From Favolaschia claudopus (lineage: Eukaryota; Basidiomycota; Agaricomycetes; Agaricales; Mycenaceae): 64,000 bases of DNA. This document shows, one piece after another, positions 1 through 11,043 of this stretch; within the stretch, counting starts at the first letter, position 1; every line of letters begins with the position of its first letter. The notes beneath the pieces were generated by a model. That model was given only the letters and a program-made list of their open reading frames with translations, was not told the DNA's origin and made no database searches. Location: the NCBI GenBank assembly GCA_037176885.1, contig JAWWNJ010000003.1:124001-188000 (forward strand), written 5' to 3'. The translations under genes were made by a program, and so were the position numbers.

Positions 1-1481
1 GGGCCGATCATGGCCGATCTTGAGCGCCTGTCAAACGCCGGCAAGACGCTCCCAGCCGTATGACCGCCGAGAAACCGATGTCTGGGGTTTTTCAGGCCGC
101 TGAGAAACCCTGAACAAAAATTTGAGCCCATAGAATGACGCTAGAGTGTGTTATACCCTTCACAAACTTCGGGCTGTGGACGGGGGTCGCACAATATTCT
201 GCAGACGACCCCCTTAAACGCAGTGATGCATGGCACATGGGAACCCAATTCTCCATTCATTCACTCGATGCTAATATTCCCGCCGATGTCGATGTTGCCA
301 ACGTGTTATCGGCGTTCTCTCATTTCACCTTCCAACGAACTAATCACCGCAGCGTTTTCGTCGATTTCCAAGGTGCGAAACAGCCTTTTAAAATTCCTTT
401 CTCAGCGTTGTTGATTACGCATAATAGGCCTCAAAACTCATAACAACCGATATGTTATACTGGACTCCGTTACCCACGTTTCCCAGTCCAACATCCAGCC
501 TGTCTTTGACCAATATGGCGAGGATGTCCCACCGCCTCCATATTCTGTCAATAGCGCCCCGCACTTTCTTGGGAGCTTGGGTGATGTCGGTCTCGAGGCA
601 TTTGAAACTTCCCATACTCCGCACTCTGCGGGAGATTGCAACTCAACTCGCTACCTCTCGCTCTCTAAAAGCCTTATGTAACTCAGTTTTACTCATTCCC
701 ATAGTCTACATGGCCACATATAATCAGTAATCGCTCTTATAGTTCATGTATATGGTTACGACCCAAAATTGCATCAGTTTTGCGCATTAAAGTTGTTTGA
801 ACTTGATCAACATTTACTGGAATTGTCTGAATATCTGAGGAGAGCTCTTTAGTATATAGCTTTAGCATCCCAAAAGAGGCTTACTGTACTAATCCGACCG
901 GTTGTTCACGTTATGTGTGACGGCCCGTCGTGAACTGAACTTTTTGAAGGTGGTGACGGGTGACACCGAGGTTTTTGGCCCAGAAAGGGCAAGAAAATCG
1001 AAAAAATCTCCGGCCGGCATGTGCCGAGATTTGCCGACCTACCATATATAGTAATTTTGATGTGATTGACGTGTTCTGAACAACTTGTCCAGTGAACGAA
1101 CAATTTGGGTGACGGGTGACACCCAGGGAACGACTGGTCGAATTAGTACAGTACTTTAGGTCATACATGATATTGTTCGGAGGATTTTGCCAATTTCAGA
1201 TTTTTCGTTGAAATAGCTGTATTTTTTGCGCGGAATTCAGCATATTTCGTTCAAGTGATTCTAGTCAATTCCTCCGAGGAAATACATCGTTTTGGTCCAC
1301 GGAAAATACCGAATCCTAGAGCGAGTAAAATCGCCGGCTATCCGGCATGATCCTGCACGGTCTTGTGAACAGATCATTTCGCGTGACATTGTGACTGTCA
1401 CACCACTTTCACTTCAGCTCTCGACGCGTTGCTGGCGCGACTAACGCGTTCTACACCTCTATTCCCCTTCTATCACTCTGG
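1..1481. other. No recognisable gene; short direct repeats
   Basis: I see no convincing coding region here. Short open frames around 135-730 resemble nothing I know and overlap in several frames. The 15-base motif GTGACGGGTGACACC occurs twice, at 953-967 and 1110-1124, in similar surroundings, suggesting a duplicated or repeat-derived stretch upstream of the coiled-coil gene. The last 80 bases before 1482 are pyrimidine-rich and could be its leader. Confidence 0.4.
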
Positions 1482-4093
1482 ATGGGCAAACGCCGGTCGG
1501 AAAAACAACTGGCCGTTCTCTCCCGTCTAAACGAGGTTCGCTGGCAGTCACAGAATGCTGTAAAAGAGAATATTCTACGGAGCCCTGCTGCATCACATCC
1601 AAAGACTGCTACACGCGCACGCGCCCAAATATCTGCTCTAGAGACTCGAGTTCACACTCAAGAACAGTCTATTGCCTCTCTTCAAGCCTCTAATATCTCT
1701 TTCCAGACAGAAAACCTCGCTCTCGCTACCCATGTCCGTAACCTCGAAGAGCTTCAATCTACGACGGCACAGCAGCTTTCTGCCACGCAGAATAGCCTCA
1801 CCATTGCTACGAACACTATATCGGATCAGGCTATAACGATTTCGGAACAGAAACAGCGTATCAATCGACTGAAACGAGACAAAACTCGAATGACCACCAA
1901 AATGGATCAATTAAAGGAAGAATTACTGCAGGCTATCCTTCGCGCTGACAAGGCCAATCGCTTATCATCCTCCCAATCGCTTCGCCTCGAGAGCCTTCTG
2001 TTCACTGTCCAACAACTCAATCGCAAAATCGCCGAACAGACGAAAGAACGACAACAGATTCAGCAAAAACTAAAAAATACACAGATGCGAGAAAAACGGG
2101 CGAAACAGGCGTTGAAGGAGACTCGAATCGTTGGAAAGCGAAAATCTGTATTCATCACTCGGCATCGGCACTTCTATTCGACGCTCTACCGCTCTCTTGC
2201 TTTGACTTGTCACCGTGCAGGCTGCGCCCAGGCTAAGATAGGTGGACTCATTACACGGATCGGGCGGGTTTTTGGAGTGAAAGTTAAACATTCCATCGGG
2301 TAATAACAGAGGCTGGAATCAAAGCCAAGTTGCAGTTAGGATTTGAACTCGCGCGCGCGAAAGGTAAGGCTCATTTCAAATTTTCAATCAAATTTTTAAC
2401 GGTCACTCTCAGCAGCGATGGCACAAGTCGTCGGAATATCAAATACGAGGGCCGCCACATCACCATCACCGCCCCCACCTATTCAACCGACCCTGATTCA
2501 CCTGCCGAGGCTCCTGCAACCCGCCTTGTCGAGGTTGAGCACGCCCTTGATCACACCGCTCAAACTCAATTCAATGGATGGGATATTGTCAATAGTTCCA
2601 TTGTCGACATCTACCGAAATAGCCCGCTCGGAAAGCGCGATTTACAGGCAGGAATAACCTACGAGGCCGATGATTTATGGCGCAAGGCAGTAAGTTGCCT
2701 ATAACTCCGATCACGCAGCCGATGTTCGCTTGGTGGCGCAAAAGACAAAAGAGCGCAAGATGGAGGTGTTGGAAACGGACTTTGGAAAAGCAAAGCTTGA
2801 TGGTATGTCAGAGTCCGAAGCAGAAGACGCGTTGTGGGAGGTGGTATGCGAGATCAGTGAGGATCCTGAAGGCCTTGATCGCAGGTGCGTTAATTTTTTT
2901 TCGCTTAACACTTCGGATATATCAAAATTACCACAGCGCCATTCCGGCAAGCCTTCGGGAAGAAGCCCTCCAATCTCTTGCTCGCCACGTAGGATCCACC
3001 ACTATTGAAGCGCATCCCCGAGGAACGACGGCTCACTCTCTCCCGCTTCATTGTTGCTGGATGCTGCAAACACAAGGACCACAATTGCACAAAATATGGA
3101 GTTGCGGGGATGCAGGCTGTCTGGGACACCCTCGATTGCACTCCTCCCGTTCTTCTAGCCAACAAAGACAACGCGGCAACTATAGCTCTCGGCGAGGAAG
3201 CGGATTCGGCAGCAGTTGAGCGCGCCATGAAGGCTAGCCAACGAGGCGGGCATAAGCTAGTCAGCATCTGCGGCGATCTCTTTCGGCATCGAGACGAGAA
3301 ACGTGGACATCAAGATTTTCATCGGTTCTATTTCTCTAAAGTCAAATTCGATATCGACGGCGAAGTCTCATCTGCAAAATTCCCTGACACGTCCAACAAT
3401 CGTTATAACTCTCATCTGGCTGGAGCCGCCGAGCTTCTGAAGTATCATTCGGCCTACATTGACTTCTTCACCCTCATCCGCGACACCAAAACGACGCCTG
3501 GACTCAATCATATGGAGGAAAATGCACTCAAGGGCTTGAACGACCTCCCAACGATGTGCGAGATTGTCGTAATGACGGCTTACAAGAACGCGGTACCTGA
3601 CGCTTACTTCAAAATGGTCAGCAAGCCTGGCGTCAATCACATTCACCTCGGTCCTCTCCATCAGCAGATTATCACCCATATCGAAAAACTCATCGCTGAT
3701 ACAGACTTGCTCTTGAGCCCTCTTAGCATCTCTTCCGAGGCGACACTCGATGGCGAACCATTCTCCGACCAATTTGCAATGGACTCGGTGTGGTTCTGGC
3801 TCGCCGAACATCCCGTCGTTGAAAGTCTGCTTATCGGCTTCCTCAAATCAATCGTTCCGGCATGGAAACGGTTTTCCCGCGATTTTGAGCCTGGCGGAGC
3901 TATCGACACCCTCACCCCAGCGGAGCAACTCCTGATCCATATCCCTCCGACAAACGACGCTAACGAGTCAATTCTTGGAGGCTTGGGTGTTTATCTGACG
4001 GACAAAAACGGCACAGTCAAGCATTTCAGCGCCGAAGCAGCATACATTCGTAACAACACCGCAGCATTTGATATTTGCTTAATGGCAGCATAA
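1482..4093 (+). pseudogene. Broken coiled-coil protein with DDE-like transposase candidate domain
   Basis: The first exon (1482-about 2300) encodes 273 residues that are almost entirely Gln/Glu/Leu-rich coiled coil (roughly residues 45-210) followed by a basic stretch. Downstream pieces in changing frames continue one protein: SSDGTSRRN near 2412-2440, GCCKHKDHN near 3060-3085 and DANES near 3957-3971, ending at 4093. Likely introns are 2364-2412 (its acceptor is uncertain) and 2885-2936; a GTAAGT..CAG gap at 2690-2718 is only 29 bp, suspiciously short. A frame change near 3000-3010 and loss of frame near 2300 make it a pseudogene. I recall related multi-copy proteins of unknown function in mushrooms. 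The ordered D...D...E with a preceding coiled coil suggests a transposase-like nuclease, but that is inference. No terminal inverted repeats were found. Confidence 0.6.
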
Positions 4094-4434
4094 AATTGTT
4101 GTAGATTGAGCCAGAAAGTGCCCGAAGGGCATTACTCATTTACTTACTAAGTAGATTACTCACCCCGACAGGTGGTACCTAGTAGAATATTCTAGATATA
4201 TTTTGTACAGTATTTAAGTAGCTCACTGGGACCTTAAGCCCCAGTGGATTGTACCAAATGACCTAACAGCCGTGTGCTCAAGCTTACCGTATTAGCGGAA
4301 TCACAACAAAAATACTGTGAAAACAGTCATGAGGAGACAGTGCTTTTCTTGTCTCGACAAAGAATATCCCGAGTTTCAATGGATTTTGCGTACTTTTAAG
4401 CGAGAATCAGTTTTCATGATACTAGGGTACATTG

Positions 4435-4710
4435 TGTTGAAGTATTTATTTCTCTTCCATTTACCGTACATACCTTACATTCTCCAACTCGCAATCCGTT
4501 CCGTTACGTGTCACACATTCCTTATGTAGCTTTGTGTCACCGTCACATTCCTCAGTCGTTTCCTCCACGACTGAGGTATGTGCACTCGTATCTACTGTCC
4601 TTACAGCTTACTGATTCTCCTGGTAGTTTATACTTACTGTATTCTATCAGGTATATAATACACGAGTCGTTTCCTCCACGACTGAGTTAATACTTACTTG
4701 TATTTTATCA
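4435..4710 (+). repeat. Ty1/copia solo LTR with 5-bp target duplication
   Basis: The sequence starts TGTTGAAGTATTTATT and ends ATTTTATCA. It matches the LTR-like sequences at 63456-63726 and 21510-21677 in opposite orientation. It is flanked by CATTG on both sides (4430-4434 and 4711-4715), as expected of an LTR insertion reduced to a solo LTR by recombination. It holds two copies of a 9-bp inverted repeat (CTCAGTCGT / ACGACTGAG) at about 4550-4576 and 4664-4686. No internal coding sequence remains. Confidence 0.88.
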
Positions 4711-4734
4711 CATTGCAAACTATCTAACTCAGCC

Positions 4735-5250
4735 AGAATGAAGGGGGGGACATGTATTTCAAGGCATTGACACGAAATCAGTGGGAAAGTTGCTTAGTCA
4801 GCGCACGATCCTTTTCGGGGTGATTGCCCATACCCAGAGCAAGGGGATTGGCAAAAGGTGATCACATGTCTCCTCAATCTCTTCGTCTCGCCCACCTCCG
4901 CACATTGCGCTTTTGGCGCGGCGACTCCGTCTCTTTGAGACTTTCCCTTGTCCAGTCCCCCTCCATGACCCTGATTCTCGTCCCCTGCTACTAGTCTTCT
5001 CCCCCCGTCGCTGTCATCCCTCTTTTCTCGTGCCCACCCACCCACTCCTAGTTAGTTTTGCTATTTTCTGCGCACTCACGTAGGTACGGTTTTGTTCTGT
5101 ATCCTGTAGTGATGTAGGGGCTGCCTTGGCTCCCTCGCCTTTGGGCGGAGTGCAGCGAGCTTCGTTTTGAAGTTCATGCCCAATATATCAATGGCTTGCT
5201 TACAAATCCTCTCTCTCGTGAAGCTCAGGCCAATCCGCCGGGGGAAAAAA
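4735..5250 (+). repeat. Possible gypsy-type LTR remnant
   Basis: A purine tract (GAAGGGGGGGACA, about 4739-4751) is directly followed by TGTATTTCAAGG. The next roughly 450 bases are non-coding, pyrimidine-rich and promoter-like, which resembles the polypurine tract and 3' LTR of an LTR retrotransposon. No second copy or target duplication is present in the window, so both the LTR assignment and the right edge are tentative. Confidence 0.3.
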
Positions 5251-5417
5251 AAAAATTAACCCCCCATTTATTGTGCCCGAACACGCTCCGGCGGCTTGTT
5301 GGAACTTAGAACAAGTGTAAAGAATGTCTGCCATTGCTGTTCAGCTCTTCTCTTTGTTTGGTTGGTGCGCTCGGCCGGTATGTGGCTATGTTTGGCGATT
5401 CATCAAATGACAACATA

Positions 5418-5880
5418 AGGTAGACGCCATCCACCCTCGACGAACATCACATGATATTGCCTTTTTCGGCGGACTTCAGTCAAACCCCTCCGTTCCATAC
5501 CTTGTAGTGTGAATTGAGCAGAATCCCTCGACGAAATCCTGCATTTTGTTCCTATCTTTATTTCTCTCAGTTGTGTCCAGATGATCTACGAGGTATTGAA
5601 CGACTAGTTCCCGATTCAATGAGGCTGATGCCAAAGGTGACTTGAGAGTGACTCCGATTGTGACACAGGGTCACGGAAACTTATTTGTGAAACTCAGCCT
5701 CGGAAAGGCCAGCTATAGCCTTGGAATTTCGTTGGGTACTAAATAGCATGTATAAAATAAATTTGGTCGAGGGATTTTGCTCAATTCACACTACAAGGTA
5801 TGGAACGGAGGGGTTTGACTGAAGTCCGCCGAAAAAGGCAATATCATGTGATGTTCGTCGAGGGTGGATGGCGTCTACCT
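5418..5880. mobile_element. 463-bp inverted-repeat element, TA-flanked (MITE)
   Basis: The ends AGGTAGACGCCATCC and GGATGGCGTCTACCT are the tips of inverted arms of about 117 bp (5418-5534 and 5764-5880). TA flanks each side (5416-5417, 5881-5882). The roughly 230-bp core encodes nothing evident. Structure and TA duplication fit a non-autonomous Tc1/mariner-type element; the superfamily call rests only on the TA. Confidence 0.85.
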
Positions 5881-5910
5881 TAAATTAAACATAAAACACA
5901 AGGTAGGGAG

Positions 5911-6044
5911 TTTTGTTCATTGCTTCGTTCGTTTCGGCAATGGGACAGCCACATAGATGTGGGTGTGGGGAACACACAGCGGCGATGAGCCTTCGCCGCT
6001 GGCGCCCAGGTCGTGGGGTGATGGGATGCGCGAGGATGAACCCA
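5911..6044 (+). repeat. 134-bp direct repeat, copy 1
   Basis: This stretch (TTTTGTTCATTGCTTCG to GGATGAACCCA) recurs nearly perfectly at 6314-6447. It contains the hairpin GCGGCGA..TTCGCCGC. The two copies are about 270 bp apart. The origin is unknown; they could be ends of a small element or a local duplication. Confidence 0.85.
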
Positions 6045-6313
6045 TTGCCCCACTCTGTGGCTGCCTCTGTAAATGGAGGAAAGTTTTGAAGTTAACGAAT
6101 AATCAGGCAAATTCAAAAATGAAGGGTAGGGCGGGCGGGAGAAGCAAAAGTGTCGTGAATGATGAGCTCTAGCGAGGTGAGAGAGGGTGAACGGGAAGTC
6201 GATGGTGGTGGTAGAAGAAGAGGAGAAGCTCGGATCAGGTCACATCAGATCGGCCCCTCTCTGCTGCATCACAAAACGGCACACTGTCTTCCCAGGCTCA
6301 GACAGTGTTTCTT

Positions 6314-6447
6314 TTTTGTTCATTGCTTCGTTCGTTTCGGCAATGGGACAGCCACATAGATGTGGGTGTGGGGAACACACAGCGGCGATGAGCCTTCGCC
6401 GCTGGCGCCCAGGTCGTGGGGTGATGGGATGCGCGAGGATGAACCCA
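6314..6447 (+). repeat. 134-bp direct repeat, copy 2
   Basis: Second copy of the sequence at 5911-6044, same orientation. The DNA between them (6045-6313) and after (6448-6730) has only short unsupported open frames. Confidence 0.85.
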
Positions 6448-6785
6448 AAACGAGACGCCCAGATGAGGGGATCCCACAGGCCCACGGCTAACCCAAAACA
6501 GAAGGCGGCTTTGAATTGACTTGATTTGGGTCATGAAATTCGAAACAACTTGGTTGAGTGGAATGCGGGAGTGGCAAGGTTGCGTTTTGGGACAAACAGC
6601 TTCGGAAATGCGCTGCCGGGATGGAGTCAAGAAGGAATCCTGTGTGTTATTGGATTTCGGTGTTAAACGTGTCTTGATGAAACTATCGAGACTCGAGAGT
6701 GATAAGCTGGGAGGAAGTAGTTGCCTTTAATTGGATACTATTCCATTTGAAAGAGGTTATGAATAGAGACACTGTGAAAAGTAAA

Positions 6786-6925
6786 AGCACTCAAATGTAG
6801 TGCCGGGCACTCATTTTCGAGATTTTACACTCAAATGTAGTGCTCTGGGAATGAGTGCTTTTTGGGGCACTTTTTATTAGTGCTTCAAAGCACTAATTCC
6901 CGAAGCACTTCATATCAGTGCTGGG
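6786..6925. repeat. Cluster of AGTGC/GCACT motifs
   Basis: About a dozen AGTGC or GCACT pentamers crowd into about 140 bp, including two copies of ACTCAAATGTAGTGC (6789-6803 and 6831-6845) and inverted pairs such as AGTGCTTC..GAAGCACT. The arrangement would fold into several hairpins. No gene is visible between 6730 and 7690. Confidence 0.6.
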
Positions 6926-7693
6926 GAGTAATTTCGAGCCGTATCGGCAAGATGGCTTACATATGACGGTTTCCGCCAAAATGGCTCAGAAAATGAGAAG
7001 AGTACCGTATCAGCAGTCTAAGCGTAAGGAAGTTGGCGTGCCTCCGGGCAGCGTTTCAATTTGTTGAAAGTTGAAACCTGGCATCCTGATTCCTGAAAAT
7101 TTACGCAGTTATGGAACAATGTAAGCTGCATACTCGCAGGAGATCTAAGCGACCCACCCGCGCGGCGGACGAATAATTTTGAAATTTATCTGAATTTTTG
7201 GTATTTTTCGGCCGAGTCGTTCGAAACGCGACTTTCGGACTTAGCGAAAAAAACGCGACGCGTCAGTCATGTGATGTGTGACATTAGTGACATGTAACAC
7301 ATCGCTCCTTTCCCTCTTCCTTCATCTTGCGGCTTGTCCCGCGGCTTCCCCTGCCTCTACGCGCCCGAAGATGATACAGGACAACTCATACATGCTATCG
7401 ACACGTCCTACGCCGCTGAAACGTCCCGATAAGGCCCAAATTTCGGGCTCTGGGACTGATCACGTCTCCGACTGCCATCGCCATTTCGCGCCCGTAAGAC
7501 GCGTCCACATGCCTCATGCGGGCGCTCTGACGACTGTGAAGCCTTTGAATTCTTGTGGGCTTGCCAGCTATTGCCTCCCTCTTCTCTTTGGCTGACACGA
7601 GGGACACGGTATGACCATCGTTTGCATCGCTGATTCACGCGCTCCTCACCCTCTCGGTACTTTGCAACTAGCTTCAACACTTGATGGGAGATT

Positions 7694-8896
7694 ATGCAGA
7701 GGGACCCAGCTTTAAGCGACACTCCACAGCGTTCCGCGTCGTCAACCGCTCGTTTCCGCCATCTCACCGCTGTCGGCATTGGCAGTATCATAACCGACAA
7801 ATTTACACTCGAGAACGTTTTGTACGTCCCTAACGCGCACCTCCGTCTCTGCTCTGTCGTCAGCCTGGTCGAATCCCTTAAATTTACCTTCAAGTTTGGT
7901 CCTCCTGGTGTCCACGTCTACGACTCCGCCAACGCTCTTGTTTGCTCCGGACACGCTGTCCCCGGACGCAAACTTTACAAGCTCGAATGCTCACTCGCTT
8001 CCTTCACTGCCGCTGCCGCCACTTCCTACCCTCCCCCTCGATCCATACACAGCTGGCACCTGCGCTTCGGCCATGCTAACCATCAGGCGTGCGCTGACAG
8101 CTACCATCATGATCTCGTCGACGGTATGGATGTCGATACCTCGCCCTCTGCTCCCGCGTGTGTGCTGACTGTATCCTTTGGAAACAGAAGCGCGCACACA
8201 CTCCGCATACGCGTGAAGACGCAGACGCGAGGGCGACGAGGAGGATGGAAAAGCTTTTCATTGATTTGAGCGGCCAGTTTGATGTGAAGTCACGGAGCGG
8301 GCACAACTACATTCTCGATATAATAGACGACCACTCCTCGCGGGGTTGGTGTATCCCTATTCCTGATAAATCCACGGCGGTATCCCACGTTCAGGCCTGG
8401 GTGACGGTGATGGAAGCGAGGACGGGCGACCGCGTCAAGTTCATCAATATCGACAATGGCGAGCTCGAGTCAGTTGAGATGAGAGCTTGGTGCACGAGCC
8501 GGGGGATCTCTTTGCGAAACACTGCTCCGCATACATCAGCGCAGAACGGGAAGGTAGACCGTTTCCACCGATTTTCGTTCATACCGGTTTCCACCGGGTG
8601 ATGCATGAGAAAGGACGGGCGATGCGGATATCCTGCGGCGCCGCGGACAACTTGTGGGATGAATTTGTCGTCACGGCCGCATATCTTCACGCACGCACAC
8701 CGAGCAAAGCAAACGGCCGACGTGCCCCTCACGAGTTGTTTGAAGGTCAGAAGCCAAATGTTTCACACTTGCGCGAGATTGGCTGCCGCACATTTGTCCT
8801 CATAGAAACCCACAATCCAAAGCTCCACCCTCGGTCATACGAGTGTGTTCTCATTGGTTACGCACCGCATGCGAAGGCGTACCGTTGCTGGCATCG
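7694..8896 (+). pseudogene. Ty1/copia polyprotein fragment: GAG-pre-integrase and integrase core
   Basis: Conceptual translation in shifting frames shows the copia linker before integrase (NVLYVPNAHLRL), the GAG-pre-integrase motif WHLRFGHANH near 8053-8085, then integrase core with catalytic Asp in LFIDLSGQF (about 8250-8280) and in INIDNGEL (about 8445-8465). Where copia integrases have Q-N-G-x-x-E-R, this one reads QNGKVDRFHR, so the catalytic Glu is replaced by Asp. Several frame changes (about 8160, 8580) show decay. The reading stops at GYAPHAKAYRCWH because a foreign element begins at 8897; it resumes at 11336. Protease, reverse transcriptase, RNase H and LTRs are absent. Confidence 0.85.
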
Positions 8897-9130
8897 TAGT
8901 CTCGGATACCCAGACGTTCCTCCGCAGTCCGAGAGGGCGAGATTAGATATATCGGAGCTACTTCCTAATCTGTAATTTCAATGACAGGTTTTGGCGTTTG
9001 ATTGATTTTGAGGGTGATCGGAACAAGGGCGTAACGTCTGGTCCACTTCCATTGGGTCACCTACCATAACCCGCTTCGTGCGTCACCGCGTCCACGCCGT
9101 TCGCTCGCGTCCGCCGCCACCTACAGGACC

Positions 9131-10402
9131 ATGCCTCCGGAGGGTGGGGACCGTCACCCCGCCCTCCGCGAGCGCTCTCAGCACCTCCTACATGATGCGC
9201 GGCGGCGCGCAGCCACTGAATATGGTTACAATTCAAAGCATACACGCGACACAATGAGCTCGGTGTTCCGGCAGCGCACAAACAACACCGCGCACGACTG
9301 GCAGCTAGACGTTGCCGAGGCTCTCATTTTGAAGCTCGACAGCTTGGTCATCGCAGGCACGGGCATGGGCAAGACGACCCCATTTGTCCTGCCTCTCCTC
9401 CTTCCTCAAAACAAGTCGAAGCTCGTCCTCGTTATATCTCCATTACTCTCCCTGCAAAAACAACAAATAAGTGTTGACTTCTATGTGCAACTACACGTTC
9501 TCATCCTGTGTCAGATGAAGACATTCAATCAACTCGGAATCTCTGCGGCAGCCGTCAATAACGAGACGTTGGATGAGGGTTTGCTAAAGGTGCGTTACCA
9601 GAAGCTGCTTTTCACTTTTTCTTTGGCTAATTAGAGAGTTTGCGGTGAGCCGCCAGAAGCCACCTGGCGGCTCTAATGGCATGCGGATTGGAGCGGCTAT
9701 GCTGTCTGGCGGCTCGTTTGGTGGCTGGTAAGACTGGTTTAAATTTGGTTTTGCAAGTCTATTCTTAGTACTTAGTCATCTATATCTTGAGCCATACACA
9801 CACGAACAAAATCCGACCCGAAAATCTGACGCCATCGCACATTTGAGCCGAAGACTTCGGTTGACGCTGGAAATTGCTTCAATTCAAAACAATTATGCAC
9901 CTTTGGACAACGAACTCTCATTGGCTGAAGGTATAGTCAAATATACAAGGTACCCAACCTCGAAATCGTGCTAAGGACCGCGCGCGACGAGCCGCTGAAC
10001 GAGCCGCCACATGACGTAGCCGCTCCAATCCGCATGCCGTTGGAGCCACCAGGTGGCTTCTGGCGGCTCACCGCAAACTCTCTATTAAACGTGTGCAGCG
10101 GCTAAGATCTCACGAGTTCCAAGCTGTTTTTGTCGGGCCTGAGATGCTCATGGAGAACCCACTCTTCCACCCCTGGATCCGGCACAAGGACACGCTCGGG
10201 CGCGTTCTCTTCGTCGCCATTGACGAAGCTCATCTCATCCGCATCTGGGGAAGCGACTTTCGGCCTCAATACCAATTGTTGTCCCGTCTCCGCTCGCTGC
10301 TACCCACTCGCGTCCCTGTTCTTCCCACATCCGCCACCATTACACCCGAGGCCGAGCGCGAGATCTACGCGGCCCAAGGACGTGGGGAGACTCGGCGGAA
10401 TT
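9131..10402 (+). pseudogene. RecQ-like DNA helicase fragment (N-terminal helicase lobe)
   Basis: Motifs in order: AGTGMGKTT (Walker A, about 9355-9380), VISPLLSLQ (motif Ia), IDEAHLIRIWGSDFRP (DEAH box and RecQ-type continuation, about 10218-10265) and LPTSAT (motif III, about 10324-10341). A probable small intron with AG acceptor lies just before 9515. A second intron starts with GTGCGTT near 9590 and ends CAG near 10098; a 449-bp MITE sits inside it. Reading across the spliced junctions gives one coherent protein. It breaks off after motif III, so the second RecA lobe, RQC and HRDC regions are missing and the product cannot be an active helicase. It lies wholly inside the long-TIR element, suggesting capture. 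RecQ-like fragments are common in basidiomycete repeats. Confidence 0.8.
9634..10082. mobile_element. 449-bp TA-flanked MITE (family A) inside a helicase intron
   Basis: Terminal inverted repeats begin GAGAGTTTGCGGTGAGCCGC and extend about 90 bp at each side. TA flanks both ends (9632-9633, 10083-10084). Relatives occur at 22300-22470 (one end only) and 49697-51268 (interrupted by further elements). There is no coding capacity. It lies between the GT donor and the AG acceptor of a helicase intron. Confidence 0.9.
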
Positions 10403-10804
10403 AGTGGTGCCAGCTTTCAACTCATCGGGGTCAAGCTCTTCATCGCCGTCAATGGATGGCGTTGGTGATGGGCAGCGCGATTGACTGGGCTCCGAGTCCG
10501 TGTTGATGTCTTCCTCCAGGTTGTCATCATCCGAGTCAAGCTCAGGAAGATCGTGCTCATCGTCATCGTCGAGGGCGAGTGACGGCTCAATGCTGCTCTT
10601 GCTCGATACCTCCGAAACACGCTCATCGCGGCCGATTGAGAGCAGATCTGACTCGGCGGCGGCTCGTGGGAAGCTTTCGATGTTCTGAGCTCGTAGATTG
10701 TGTATTGCTCGTAGGCTCGAATCCAGCCTGTGTATGAGGGCGAACCCGTCGATACACAGGCTGGTCGATCTGAGTTTGAATTGCCTTGTCAATCGGATTA
10801 CCAA
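10393..10804 (-). other. Acidic open reading frame of unknown origin
   Basis: A minus-strand open frame of 154 residues is rich in Asp, Glu and Ser (for example LDDDDEHDLPELDSDDD). It abuts the broken 3' end of the helicase fragment, and its low-complexity acidic composition looks like a linker of some nuclear or transposon protein. I do not recognise the family. Being inside the long-TIR element and opposite in orientation to the helicase, it may be a second captured fragment. Its N-terminal end runs into the fold-back repeat at 10762. Confidence 0.35.
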
Positions 10805-11043
10805 AAAAGGTTATTCACTTGCTCACCCATTATCGACTCAAATGGCGAGATTTTTTTTTTTGAGACGGTTTGTACGCCAAGGTCATTCGGCGCTTATTTG
10901 AAGGTCTAATCGTAAGTTTTCACAGTGCAGGAGCAAGAATGGTCAGTGTTGTGCTTGTTTGTTCGTGACGTCACCCACTGTAAGCAATAACCTTTTTTGG
11001 TAACCGAGATTGACGTGGCATTTCAAACTCAGATCGACCGGTC
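10762..11043. repeat. Imperfect fold-back repeat
   Basis: The arm at 10762-10817 (GTCGATCTGAGTTTGAA to AAAAAAGGTTATTC) reappears inverted at about 10978-11043. Just outside each arm is a smaller hairpin: CAGCCTGTGTAT/ATACACAGGCTG near 10722-10765 and GTCTGTCTAT/ATAGACAGAC near 11043-11083. This could be a small element with hairpin tips; no target duplication is clear. Confidence 0.6.

Noticed and set aside
9131..10402. A functional RecQ helicase gene
   Set aside because: The second helicase lobe and all C-terminal domains are absent and the fragment ends at motif III.
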